This document shows, in pieces, positions 25,478 through 37,176 of a DNA stretch of 64,000 nucleotides. Origin of the DNA: Cryptomeria japonica (lineage: Eukaryota; Streptophyta; Pinopsida; Cupressales; Cupressaceae). The stretch lies in the NCBI RefSeq assembly GCF_030272615.1, contig NC_081409.1, forward strand, positions 209,851,190 to 209,915,189, in the 5' to 3' direction. How positions within the stretch are numbered: position 1 is the stretch's first letter; the number at the start of each line of letters is the position of its first letter. The notes beneath the pieces are model-generated. The model was not told the origin of the DNA. It ran no database searches and saw only the letters and a list, made by a program, of their open reading frames with translations. Both the position numbers and the translations under genes were made by a program.

Positions 25478-25830
25478 GACAAAGGTGCTAAAACGTTGTT
25501 TTAGTGCTTTCGTCGCCCAAAGTAGCGCTATTGTGTCACAATGGCATTATCTCTAGGTAGTTGTAGTGCTATCACGAATGTAGTGTTATTGTAGGGTAGT
25601 TTTAAAGCACTAATGTTTTTCAAAATTTTGGTGCTTTTTGGTTTTTGCATGTTGAATGATATGTTTTAGTGCTATCGATGCACAGTGTAGCACTAGTGTG
25701 TTAATGTAGTGCATGTGTAGAGTTGTTTTGGTGTTGTTGTTTTGGTTTGGCACCTTTGTATAGATTGGTCAGTGCTTTTGTTGTGCTTTAGTGTCTGTGT
25801 GTAGTTATAGAACCTTTGCCACTGTTTGTA
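25478..25830 (+). repeat. Subterminal array of AGCGCTA-type motifs with a hairpin (B, 3' side)
   Basis: GACAAAGGTGCTAAAAC faces GTTTTAGTGCTTTCGTC (25478-25514), an imperfect 17-bp hairpin with a 3-base loop. It is followed by scattered copies of TAGCGCTATTGTG, TAGTGCTATCACG, TAGTGTTATTGTAG and similar. Their complements occur as a direct array near the other end of B at 55260-55500. Confidence 0.65.
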
Positions 25831-26087
25831 GGACAATCAGTGTCGAATGCCTCAGTTGTTTTTGAGATGATGACAGTTGATGTCAATGTGCTCTTTAGGC
25901 TTGATTGTTGCATTTTGCGAGACCCATTATACCCATTGAGACTAGGCATTTGATATAAATGCTTGTTGTTAGTCTAAGCATTTGTGAGTCAAATTACCTA
26001 TTGAGACTCAAGATTCTTGATAAAAAGGATCTAATGAAGTCTAGGTAGTAGCACATTTTATATAGCAAAGAGGTTGACATTGTCATT

Positions 26088-28050
26088 ATGATTGTGTTTG
26101 TAGGAGGACCTAGGTGTTTTGCAATGCAAGAGAGGCATACCACCACACAGCATCTGCGTGACCAACTGACAGACCTGGAGATTGATTGTATATGCTCTAC
26201 TGGGTTGTTCGATATGATGCATCTACCTGTGATTTGGATGAATCATGGATTGTTGACCGTGTTGGTCAAGCAATGGCACAGGGAGACTTTCTCCTTCCAC
26301 TTGTCGATGGGAGATATGTTGGTGACTCTAGAGGATGTCTATCGGATCTTACACATTCCCATCACTAGCAATCTTCTGACATATGACAAGGCGATGGGTG
26401 AGGCAGTGTTGCGACAGATCTTCTCCTACTCGGAGTTGGAGGTATATGACGGATTAGTTTCATGCGAGGGTATCTTAGATCTATATGAGCCACTATTAAT
26501 AGTGCTATTAAGGAATGTGGGAGGCTTGTTATACCCTAATTGGAGATCGCATGGACTTGCTGTTGGATGGGGGTAGGTTATTAAGAAGATGGCTAGCGAG
26601 GAAATCTGATATGCATGGGGTCCATGTGTGTCAGCACATTTGTACAATGATCTTCATGACGTTGTCTACCATGGGATTACTTCACTGGGGTTAGGATCAC
26701 TTTATTACATATCTGGGCATGGGAGCACTTGCCCATCACGAGACCAATGTATGAGATTCAAGGTGATTGACCAGCCCTATGTGTATATGTATAGAGGGAT
26801 GATGACACAATGCTACCTGGGGAAGCTAAAGTGCTGGCGACATGCCCTCGATAATTTGGATAGATTTATCTAGTTCCCCTACCTCGGTTGTGAGCCATGG
26901 GAGGATGATAGAGAGGTCATGCCCTATGTTTACACAGTTCGGTTTCTAATCGGTTGCACTTCTTATATTTTTGAGAGACATATGTCAGGACATGTTATGA
27001 GGCTATTTGGACAGACCCAGGGTATGCCACGAGGTTCATGAGAGTATGTCTGAGTAGTGTGTGAGAGATTCTAGTGGGGTCATGTATTGCCCTATGATAA
27101 GGAATTGGCATAGTTCTACAATTTATAGGCTAGGTCATGGCCATACTGATCAGATGTGGCTGATGCAAGAGTTACAGATGAGTACACAAAGTACCTTGTC
27201 ATGCATCTCTTTCCATGCCTTTTAGATCCTACACAACCAATACCACCATTTGAGGATGACCAGGCACTGAGACAGGGTAGGAGGAGGAGGAGATTAGATG
27301 GAGGAGGTGGAGGAGGAGGATGTGGAGATGGGAGAGGTGGTGGTGGAGTAGGAGGTAGGGTTTTGATGAGAGGCAGAGGTGGTCTCCCATTGTGACTTGT
27401 ATAGTGTCCACTAAGAAAGGTATGAGTAGCAACATCAGTAGGGGGAGAGTGGAGGGCGGAGCAGGTTTAGATATGGGTGGGGATGCAGGCGTAGGAGGTG
27501 TAGAGATGAGTGGGGGTGGCAAAGATATTGATATGGATGTGGGAAAGGGAGCTATAGTTGGAGGAAAGGGAGACCTACATGAGGTCATGATAGTGTGGTT
27601 ATAGACCCAACTTACCACTGCTGAGGTTCACATTTGGGACCTAGAGGCCTAGTTAGATGGAAGGGATGTAGATATTGCCGCTCAAGATGTTCAGTTGTTT
27701 TCTCAAGGGGTCGAGCTAACTGAGGTACTAAGGGAGAGGGATGATGTGGTGGATAGGTTGAGGTAGGTACATGCCAGGATCCAGGTGGTGGAGGAAGTAC
27801 AGGGACAGGGCCTGACAAGTGAGGTGATCAGAGAGATGTGGTGGGCAGGAGTAGAGATAGACTACTAGAGGGGGTTATATAAGCAGATAGTGCCCAATAG
27901 TTAGCAGGCGATGAGTTACTCCCAGATGTGGCAGGCAAGATAAGAGCAGTCTCAAAGGGGCCAGAGTAGTGGGGGTGTGATGGCTCCTCCTCAACAAGAT
28001 GGTGAGGGTGGTGGTGGGGGTGCCATGACATCTAGCAAGAGTTCTATTTG
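26088..28050 (+). pseudogene. PMD gene of element B, antisense to the element
   Basis: One frame carries the PMD domain: HGLLTVLVKQWHRETFSFHL, GDMLVTLEDVYRILHIPI, GLAVGWG, YAWGPCVSAHLYNDLHDVVY and MPYVYTVRFLIGC, then GQTQGMPRGS. After 27270 comes a Gly/Arg-rich low-complexity tail, and at about 27600-27860 a coiled-coil C-terminus (EVLRERDDVVDRLR). In-frame stops from 26574 to 27155 comprise five TAG and four TGA, no TAA. At 26080-26092 GATTGTGTTTGTAG resembles a 3' splice site, as in the other copies. PMD proteins are plant nuclear proteins found in host genes and in transposons; what they do for a retrotransposon is unknown. No frameshift is needed through the domain, so decay is mostly by point mutation. 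Confidence 0.85.
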
Positions 28051-30329
28051 AGTTTCCTTTTTGCATTGGTACATTTTTATTATATTAATACTTGGATGGC
28101 TCTTGCTAGCCGATATTTTATACATCGTTGTATTCTGATACATGTGTAATTTATTTTAATGAGAGATATATGATGAGATCTCATTTTTGGCAGCAATGAT
28201 ATGATATGCATTTATGTGATGACATGATTTCCTTATGCATGATGATGTTGATATGTGATGGACTATTGATGTGATACTTGCATTGATGCTTATGTTGTAA
28301 TGGATGCAGATGATTTTATGCTTTGTTACCATGATGGATATTCTTATGCGATGATGTTGATTATTTCTAGATGTATGATTTGATGTGATGTTGATGATAC
28401 TAATGTGTATGATTTGATGCGATGATGATGATACTATTATGTGGATGCAGGTTATGTTGATGTATGCTATGATGCTTATGTTTTGTTGATGAGTTTGGTT
28501 TTATGATATGATTATGCTTATGTAGATGTAATTAATATGTGATATTATGCATAATGTAGATGTCTATTATGTGGTGAATGATGTATTACTATTGATGAGA
28601 TAAATGATCTAGATGATGTAATATAGATGTGAAAATGATGCTTTTAAGAGTTATGCTTTGATGTTGATGTAAATGATTGGATTTATGATGTTAATGCATA
28701 CTTGTGGACATATATGTTCTGTAATGTATGACTTTATAGGAGGATGTTGATGCATAATGAAAAATTGATGAATGTTTACGCAATGATTAAATGAAAAATA
28801 GCAAATATAAGATGTGTACTTTATGAATTCTCTAAATGATGGTGATGATAATAATGATAGTGATGTATAATACTTGTGTGATGAGATTAATAATGACCTT
28901 TAATGATGATATGGACTAAATGAATTTGAATGAAATGAGTAAACTATGTGAATTTTTAAATGTAATAAATGAATCTAAATGTCATGTATGTATTAAATGA
29001 ATTTAATGAATGTAGAAGAATGGATCTAATGAATGCACTAAATGAATTTAATGAACACAAAGGAATGTACTAAATGAATGTGATGAATGCACTAAACAAA
29101 TTTCCTATATGAAAATGGTTCTATATATGGAAGTGAAATGCAACTATCTACGATGCCAACTATCTGTCATGAGGCCTAAATGCAAATGTGCCAGGAAAAG
29201 AGAAATATGAAACAGAGATGTGAGATGATGTATCATAATACTTTGTCATGACTGTTCTCAAGATAATCCTGTGATACCAAACTTTCTCATAGCAACCCTA
29301 TTTAATTGCAAATGCATGCTGACAAAAGATTTGTACAATGTATGAGTGAATAAATGAATGGGTGATATGCAATGGAATACAATATAAATAGATGAGATGA
29401 AATGGTGATCCATGGCTTATTCATAATGCTTTATTTCCTCATTGATCGTGGTAGTACCGATCTTGGCCAAGGTATAAAAAACCAAGGTTGAGTGTTGCAC
29501 CTGTAAATAAACATGACAAACAAGAAAAGTTCATCTCCATTCTAATTCATATGCATATAGTTGAGGTATATGTTGTAGTCAGTAAACCATAGTGATCCAT
29601 TACTTTATATTTTTGCATAGGATCTCGTAGCTTAGTGAACTTACCACATAGACACCATTAGTATGATCCCTAGAACTTCATTGGAACAAATCCACAGACA
29701 AAAAACAAAAATAAGATATCAGGAACCATCCCAACAAATTTAATCACTTGTGGATATCTTGGAGTAGCATAGGAACCTTATATATATAAAGCAATAATCT
29801 GACCAAGTGCCTATCAGCTAAACAACATCTTCTTGTCAAAGAGATATGTCACCATGTCTTGTTTTGAAGGAAGGATGTATCCTTGTTTAAGACGGTTTCA
29901 TGTATGTGTTGATTAGATGTTTGTTTGTCTGATAGTTAGTCATCTTGTATGTAGCTCAAAATGTTGTTTTGCATCTGACTGGATGTTTAATTACAAGTGC
30001 ATTGTAATGTTTTTAATTGATTTTGATATTTTCTAATGTTTTTGGGTGTTTGTTTTGTTTTGAATGTTTTTGGTATTTTGACTGTTTTATGAATGTTTTT
30101 GGATCATTTTTAGAACATTTCCAAATAAGTAAGAGTGAATCACCAATATTTAGAATCCACTCCCATCATATAGTAAACACTTTGCCCCCAGTTAGGTTTC
30201 AATGTGAAATCATGACACGAGACACGTGAGGTAATAACCCTGATTACATATCAATAACAAGCCATGATATATATGATGTATGTGTGAATGCAATGGATGG
30301 GATAGAAACAAGTTTGAAAGACAATGGGT
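28051..30329. other. Long AT-rich non-coding spacer of element B with TGATG-rich low complexity
   Basis: From 28190 to 29100 the DNA is dominated by imperfect GATGATG, TGATGTGATG and TTATGATG repeats, followed by AATGAATGTA-type repeats. From 30000 to 30120 there are TTTTTGGT/AATGTTTTT runs, ending with TTTGCCCCCAG at 30182. Element C has an equivalent spacer (41260-43619) with the same TTTGCCCCCAG motif. No gene is visible; it separates the convergent pol and PMD genes. Confidence 0.55.
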
Positions 30330-31480
30330 CCATAGCCTTTACGAATGGTGCCTGTTTACTAGTTTTTAACCACCATACTCATAAACATTTTGAGATACAT
30401 TCTATTGATTGGATCTACTAGTGGTTCTCCTTCTGAAGTTGCTAACCAATATGCCCCAGACCCAAAGACTGTAGTGATGACATATGGACCCAACCAATTA
30501 GATTCAAATTTACCCTAATGTTCTCTATTTGGTTGATTGTGAGGATTCTATCTAAGAAAAAGATCTCCTACCTCAAATGTGTGAGGTTTGACCCTATGAT
30601 TGTAATTTTTGCTCATGTGCTACTGATACGCTTTTAGGTTATTGTAGTCAACTTGTCACTTCTCATCAAGCAGTTCCAAGTCTTGAAGATGTGAGACCTG
30701 ATATTCTTCATCATTGATTAGGTGGTGCAAGGAGACTCATAGGGATGGCAATTCAACCTTAATAGGAAGGATAGATTCTTCTCCATAAACAAGTGAGTAT
30801 GGGGTTGTGCTTGTAGGGGTTCAAATTCTAGTTTGATATTCCCATAGTGCAGGATTCAAACGAATGTGTTAATCATGACTGGCATCATTGACTATCTTCT
30901 TTAAGATCCTCAATATGTTCTTGTTTGAGGCTTCTACTTGACCATTTCCTTGTGGGTAATATGGGGTGGAGAAACAGTGTTGGCTATGAAACTTCTCACA
31001 GAGTTCACGAACATCCTAATTTTTGAAAGGAAGATCATTATCTATGATGATGGACATGGGTACACCATACCAGCAGATGATGTAATTGAGGATGAATGAA
31101 GCGATCTTCTTGTTGGTGACTTGGATGAGTGGAATGGCTTTGATCCACTTGGTGAAGTATTTTGTGGTGGTAATGATGAAGTTGTGACCATTAAAGGAAG
31201 ATGGATGGATTTTACCCACAAGGTCAAGTCCCCACTGACAAAAGGGCCATGGTGTTGCAATGAGTTGTAGTTCTTGCATTGGTGCATGTATCAAATATCC
31301 GTGAACTTGGCAATTTTTGCACTTTCTGACAAAATAGCAGGAATATTTTTCCATGGAGGGCCAATAGTATCCTACCCTCATGATCTTTTTAGCTAGTGAA
31401 GAGCCACTTGAATAATCCCCACAGATACCTTCATGTACTTCTTCTAAAGCTATGATCACCTCACCTTTCTCTAAACATTA
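30330..31480 (-). pseudogene. Integrase of element B
   Basis: The minus strand encodes an N-terminal zinc-binding region (VHEGICGDYSSGSSLAKK, CKNCQVHG) where the second zinc-ligand His is Tyr. The rve catalytic core follows, with GLDLVGKI, a central IIDNDLPF and NGQVEASNK; all three acidic catalytic residues can be read. The chain continues past stops (TAG after FKN at about 31016, then TAA and TGA) to a C-terminal domain (TPYSLVYGEESILPIKVELP, PINRMYLK) ending near 30330. Integrase would insert the element cDNA into chromosomal DNA. The order RNase H then integrase is the Ty3/gypsy order. The protein is dead from nonsense codons. Confidence 0.88.
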
Positions 31481-33380
31481 GAGGAGAGTACCATCAAGAC
31501 CTCTTTGGTATAGGGTTTCAACAATGATAGCATATCGAGCAAATTGGCATATGAAGGTTTTTCATTGGTTGCTTGATTGGTGTGGTGGAAGGATTTGGTC
31601 ACGTAGGTAAGCTTAAAACTCACCATACCATGGGGAATCAGGACCGATGAGTTGATATACCATCTCTAATTCTAGGATATCATAAGTGGGGATCCAAAGT
31701 TGTTCTACTTATAGCGTGTTGAGTTTTGTGGAAGATTGAGGAGAGAGGCTATAGTAGCCATTGTATCTGCAGCTCGATTCTGGTTTCGAGGAATCTACTC
31801 AAAAGTGATAGTTGTGAATAATTCTTTGAAACTATCCACCATTTTCTTGTAAGACATGAGCTTGTCATCCTTAGTTTGGTATGATGAATACTAAGAGAGG
31901 GGGGGGGGTGAATTAGTATACCAAAAAATATTGTACTTAAACACTTTAATAGTCTAGCAGTAAACCGATAAAACAATTTAGCAAACAAACCGTTTAACAC
32001 ACATGCAAACCAAATAGAAAATAATGCATTCACCCATAGAAGCACAATCACCATAACACAAGATATTTTGATGTGGAAACCCAAATGGGAAAAACCACGG
32101 TGAGATGAAACTCACAAGTAACTATCTACAGAATAGTAACCAGACCGGTTAAGGTCATACAATGTTCTTTATCAGAACAGATCCTATTAGGAATCTCAAT
32201 CTTTGTTAGGAGATAAGTCTGATTAAAGACTACCTTGTGAGAGGCTTTTAGATCCACATATGTGAACCACCTTGTTAGAGGATTTACAAAGGCTTTTTTG
32301 AGCCTACCCGGTTAAGGGTTTCTAACTTGTCAAAGATGTGAGTAATCAACAAGTGAATGATCTAGCAAATGGCACAGTCTTCTTGATTAGATCCATTGTA
32401 GCTCATAGCTAATGCATTTCAGCATTACTTCAGTCTTTAGTAACTCCTTACTCTGTTACAACTCACAAACTTTATCTTCTCAGTTAAGATTGCACATTCA
32501 AGAGCTTCTTTTTTCAACCACTACAAAAAACCTAATAGCTATACTTGCATACTCTCTTTTAAAACCCTAGACATGATGTCCTTAAAAGGAATCCGATTTC
32601 ATGTCAGTCCAATAGGATTTCATTACAAGTTCCTAGGTTCATTGTATCTAGACACATTTGATAACATGACACAAAATCATCGTCAAAGTGTGGGTGGATG
32701 GTAACTCATCACAAAAATATACTGGTTGGTAACTCATCACAAAGTATTACCAAATTGTCCAACTTTCCGATTACCGGTTGGTGACTCAGAGTAATACCGG
32801 TTTAATGGATTACTGGTTGACAAAAATTGAAGACTGGGAAAAAGATAACTACCACTTCTGGCTCCTTTACTCCGCTCCTCTTGAGACCCTTAAACCACTT
32901 GATCTCACTATGCTGCTTGGGTCTTTATACCACTTGAGATCGGTAAACATTTTCTGCATAACAACAATAGTCTAAAGACTACAACATGATACCGGTTTGG
33001 AACAATTACCAGTTGAGCATAATTCATACATTCTCAAAGTGATCTCATAGCAAGTGTGTGTCCATCAATGACAATCACAACATAATCATGAAAATGCCAA
33101 CATGGTATTCATCATTGACCTGTCGAATTACCATTTGTGAATCGCAATAGACTTGTATCTCCTTTAAGTTCCATTGTACGGTCATTTTGAGTTTTGTGAT
33201 CAAGGCTTCATACTCTGCTATGTTATTCGTGCATGGGAATGTGAGCCTGTATGATTTGGCAATGATATCACCTTGAGGTGTGATAAAAAGAATGCCAAGT
33301 CTTGAACCTGCCTAGTGTATGATCCATCAAAATATATCTTTCATTGTCATGCTAGCATGATTGTGAATATTTCCTCATCT
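31481..33380 (-). pseudogene. Second RNase H domain of element B, split by solo LTR S4
   Basis: In the minus strand at 33380-33103: YFDGSYT, then SYRLTFPCTNNIAEYEALIT and QVYCDSQMVI, the acidic catalytic motifs of an RNase H. After the S4 insertion the chain continues at 31881 with TKDDKLMSYKKMVDSFKELF and IPRNQNRAADTMATIASLLP, then a linker to integrase. This lies after a first RNase H segment (33400-33560), so the element has two. An additional archaeal-type RNase H before integrase is known for Tat-group plant gypsy elements, which supports that placement. Stops and frameshifts are present. Confidence 0.8.
31882..33102 (-). repeat. Solo copia-type LTR S4 (1221 bp) with TSD TGGTA
   Basis: The plus strand starts TGATGAATACTAAGAG and ends AAATGCCAACA, flanked by TGGTA at 31877-31881 and 33103-33107. 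Discounting the insert and one TSD copy makes the RNase H reading continuous. The end hairpin ATACTAA 31888-31894 pairs with TTAGTAT 31913-31919 around a nine-G loop tract. Confidence 0.9.
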
Positions 33381-34224
33381 AGAAAATTTGAGATGAGCGG
33401 ATGGTCTCCTATGAGTGACACTTTAGCCAACTGATATGAAATGACCTTCCCTTTGATTTCTTGTCAGTCCACATACTCTATGTCAAACTCGTTGAGGAGA
33501 ATAACCCACTTTGCCAAGTAGCCCATTAGAGTTGCTTTACTGATTAAATACTTGAGTGGATCTATCTTGGCAATGAGTTGTATCTTGTGTGTTAGCATGT
33601 AGGGCCTCAGTTTGTTTGTTGCTAAAATTACTGCAAGACAAGCTCGTTCAATAGGGGTATAATTGAGTTCATACCCTACTAGTGTCTTGGAGATGTGGTA
33701 TACTGCACATTCTTTCCTTCGACATTATGTTGTGCTAGTAATACTCCTAAGGCCGTAGTTGTAGATGATATGTATAATAATAATGGTCTATCTAGAGATG
33801 GTGGTATCAATAATGGCAACATCATTAGGTAGTCATTTAACTACTAAAATGCTTGCTGACATTTCTCTTCTCATTTGAAATGAACATTCTTAGGGAGCAA
33901 ATGTGTGAAGGGGTGACATTTGTCAGCCAATTGTGCAATGAAGCAACCGGATTGACTATAGCCTTTCTTGTAATATCCTCAACTAAGTGATGTTCTTAGG
34001 TGGTGGAATTTCCATGATTTCTTTTACCTTTGCCGATCTACCTCAATTCCTTTATTCGAGACAATGTATCCTAGGAGCTTCCCGAAGGTCACTCCAAAGA
34101 CACACTTCTTCAGATTGAGTCGAACATTATATTGTTCTAGTCTGGTGAAAATTTTGTCCAATACAATGAGGCGACCTCTCTTGTTAATGATTTAGCTAGT
34201 AAATAATCCAGACTCATTTCCCTT
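33381..34224 (-). pseudogene. RT C-terminal part and first RNase H of element B
   Basis: The minus strand from 34215 reads LLAKSLTRE (the remnant following the RT YxDD box, which is degraded), then after a frameshift VLDKIFTRLEQYNVRLNLKK and CVFGVTFGKLLGYIVSNKGI, the conserved C-terminal RT motifs. Further on are RNase H traces (KWVILLNEFDIEYVD near 33500). The catalytic Asp pair of the RT box is not intact. The gene is broken upstream by the MITE-like insertion. Confidence 0.8.
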
Positions 34225-35518
34225 GGGTAAAAGTACAAAGCTGTGACACACTTTTATAAAGAAAATGATCAATGTTGATTCAATTTTTTAAATTAAATCA
34301 ATAGAAAGTGAAATATATATTTTGAATTTTGAAATGATGTAAAGTAATAAAATTTATTTATTTTTTTCTATTTTATGTTTGTAATTTTAACAAAAATTTA
34401 AAAAATTATTTGAATGCAGTTTTTTATAAAGTAAACACAATAATTTAGTTGTTGATAAAATGCTGAAATTGAAGTTACACTAGTATACCTATATTAAAAA
34501 TATATATGTAAAATATGTCGAGAGATATCTTATAATAGAAGAGAATCATCTATAAAATAAATGTTCTTCAAAAATATTAAATACCAAGAATACAAATCCT
34601 TTGAATTCATGTATGCAAAAAGTTGTGAACCTAGTTGGAGACAAGTGGCGAGGGTTGTATTTTATTTGGAGCAATAAAATAACATCTCCACAAAAACTAA
34701 AACATTGCATATTTCATGCATTTACCAATCATTTGCATGTCAAATTCTTTCAAAAATGGATTTTTGTTTACAGACATTTTGATGTCATTGTAGATGCCTC
34801 TCAGCATAACAAGCTGCCACACTTTATTTAGTAAATTTTACCTTTTTTTCTTCAATTTTTTTGTGTATATTGATAGCTTTAAACTTTAGTGCATCGATAT
34901 ATTTTTTACTATTTTTTTATAAATTTATATTTTTCAATATATTTGAAAAGTTGCATGTGCTAAAATATAACTCTTTCCAATTGCCACTACCTTTTTTCTT
35001 AATTCTTTATCCAAATTAGAAAATAATTACATCGTCTTGACATAGATTCTTTTGTCTACTGCATCATATTTTTTTCAAAAAATTTAAATTAATTTTAGTC
35101 TTTTTCCTTGACAAGATAATCAACCTTATATTTTAGTATTGATGACCTACCTTAAATAAAAATAAAATATAAATATAAAAAACTAATTAAAATTTTAAAA
35201 GATATATATTCTGGAAAATTCACTTATATATATATAAAAGGGTATTTTTTACATTTCAAAAAAAAAATTATTTATAAGAGTAGTTGTTGAAACATCGAGT
35301 TTTTTTTATTTTTAAATTTTTTTGGCAATTAGACCTAAAGTGGTATAAAATATACATTTAGTAGACATTTCCAATTGGAAAAATTGTGGCCCATATATAT
35401 CTATAATGAATCTATATAGACCATATGTTTTATTAAAAATATTTTTTAGTTAGAATTACTTAAATTCACTTGTGCTGATAAGTTGGCTTGAAACATGACA
35501 CATTTTTGTGCTTTTACC
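34225..35518. mobile_element. MITE-like non-autonomous DNA transposon (about 1.29 kb) in the RT gene
   Basis: Very AT-rich DNA bounded by inverted ends: GGGTAAAAGTACAAA on the left (from 34225) and, reading inward from the right, GGGTAAAAGCACAAA (to 35518), with partial similarity continuing for about ten bases (GTG-CA). The short repeat AAGGG (or complement) flanks it, but the TSD length is ambiguous between 5 and 9 bases. It separates the two parts of the RT gene of B exactly. No transposase is found; the 76-codon ORF at 34601-34831 matches nothing I know. The superfamily cannot be fixed by eye. Confidence 0.72.
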
Positions 35519-36008
35519 CCCTTTGATATGTAGCTCCTGAATTCTTGAGACCGAATGGCATTACATTCCAAAAGTATGTACCCCATGTGCATGTAAAAGT
35601 TGTTTTGTGTTGATCCTCTGGGGCGATCTTGATCTAGTTGTATCTTGAAAATCCATCCATGAGCGATAGCATTGCATGCCCTATTGTGAGGTCCACGATC
35701 ATATCAATGTTTGGAAGAGGGAAGTCATCCTTAGGACATTCTTTGTTTAGATCTCTAAAATCCATATAGATATGGATGCCCCTAGTTGGTTTTTCTATTG
35801 GTACAATGTTGGAGATCCATTCTTCATAATAAATGGGTCTTATGAAACCCATATCTAATAGCTTTTTGAGTTTTGCTTTTACTAATAATGCGATCTGAGG
35901 ATGCATCTTTCTAAGCTTTTGTTTTACTAGTTTGGCTCCTTCTACTATTATCAAATGATGCATTATTAGCTCTGTTTCTAGGCCTGGCATGTCTACATAG
36001 GACCATGC
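35519..36008 (-). pseudogene. Reverse transcriptase (N-terminal and palm part) of element B
   Basis: The minus strand encodes LRKMHPQIALLVKAKLKKLL, FIRPIYYEEWISNIVPI, YMDFRDLNKECPKDDFPLP, then AMLSLMDGFSRYN with the first catalytic Asp, a TAG in place of the next codon (35634-35636), IKIAPEDQHKTTFTCTWGTY and MPFGLKNSGATYQR. This is the classic Ty3/gypsy RT. It would copy element RNA to DNA in cytoplasmic particles. It ends at the MITE-like insertion. The TAG replaces a Gln expected from the family (YNQIK). Confidence 0.9.
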
Positions 36009-37171
36009 AAAATTGATTTGTCACTTTTGGAAGAACTCGGTAAAATTAGGATCTTCTACTAGAGTCAATGATTCTACTAGATGTATTATGTGTGGATTTT
36101 CTGGTGCCCCCATATTGACTTCCTTTGTCTCTTCTATGAGAATAGACAATCTCTCCCAATTAGTGCTAAAGGGGAGAATGTCAAACCTTCCATCTTCAGG
36201 CACCTCAAAGACATTTTTACCTTTGGATGCATCCTTTGTTTTTACTCTTTTGGTCTCCAAAAGTGCCACAATGTGGTTTTCACTTGAGGATCCTATTTTG
36301 ATCGTAATATTTTTGCCACTGAAAGGTTTGGCATCCTCTCCAAAGTAAGTTGCATTGTTAAGTTCAATAGCGAATCCAGCCTTGTGATCCCCACTTGGTA
36401 TGTCTTCCCGTAATTCAAGAAAGTCTATGATTTCATCATCATTTTGGAAGCTGTCAAGGTGTGGTGGATCTTGTTGGTCCCAATAAATGAGTTCGGGGTG
36501 AATAATTGGCATGGTTTCACCAATAAGATTAATTTCATAGGATGCATCAGTAAGGGTAAGTATGGAGGAATCAAGGCCATCGTCAGTACTATCCTCTTCA
36601 TAATTGGGCTCGGGAGGTGACCTATCTGTTCTTGAAGTATCTTTAGTATCTGAATCCCAAATTTTTTTGATCCATGTCGCACCTTTAATGCTTTTGTCTA
36701 CAAGAGTTTTAGGAGAATCCTCTTCAGATTCATGTGAAGCCAAAGAACCCCATTTGTATTCATGTGAATTTATCTCAAAATCACTTGGTAGAACTTTGTT
36801 ACTGTATGTTATAGGGATGTCTACCTATGTGAAAGGATTATCGACAACTGCTTCAGGGGTTGTATCTAACAAGGTTGTTGATGTTTCTTGGTTGTCTAAA
36901 GTGGACAAGAGTTTTATCCTATGAGTGACAGTTTGGCATGAAACATAACTCTTTTTCTTACTCGTTATATGTGTGGAATTCAATTGAGAAGTGCTTTTAT
37001 GACTTGGATTTTCTGATCTTGTAGGTTGATTTGCAATGGACACTATCCTGCTTCTGGAAGGGATGAATTTGGAAGTGGTCTACTTTTGTTTCCTTGGAAT
37101 CCTGAGCTTAGAAGAGCCTCCTAAACTAGGGTTGAATCTGAGTCCAGTTTTATCCCGTGGTTGTAACAAGG
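36009..37171 (-). pseudogene. Protease-RT linker region of element B, second part
   Basis: An open stretch of 240 codons (36743-36021) with acidic and Ser/Thr-rich sequence (MASHESEEDSPKTLVDKSIK, PEPNYEEDSTDDGLDSSI, GKNITIKIGSS) leading into the RT. Such a long, poorly conserved linker between protease and RT is usual for Tat-like polyproteins. Bases 36744-37171 are more decayed. The TSD GTTAT (37172-37176) marks the insertion of element C; the linker continues at 50078. Confidence 0.65.
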
Positions 37172-37176
37172 GTTAT

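Noticed and set aside
27229-27618. Minus-strand ORF rich in Pro/Ser/Leu opposite the PMD tail
   Set aside because: Antisense shadow of the Gly/Arg-rich tail of the B PMD gene.
31882-33112. Apparent terminal inverted repeats TGATGAATAC ... GTATTCATCA suggesting a DNA transposon
   Set aside because: The right-hand copy is target sequence: the true LTR ends at GCCAACA (33102) and TGGTA is the TSD. Removing the insert makes the RNase H frame continuous.
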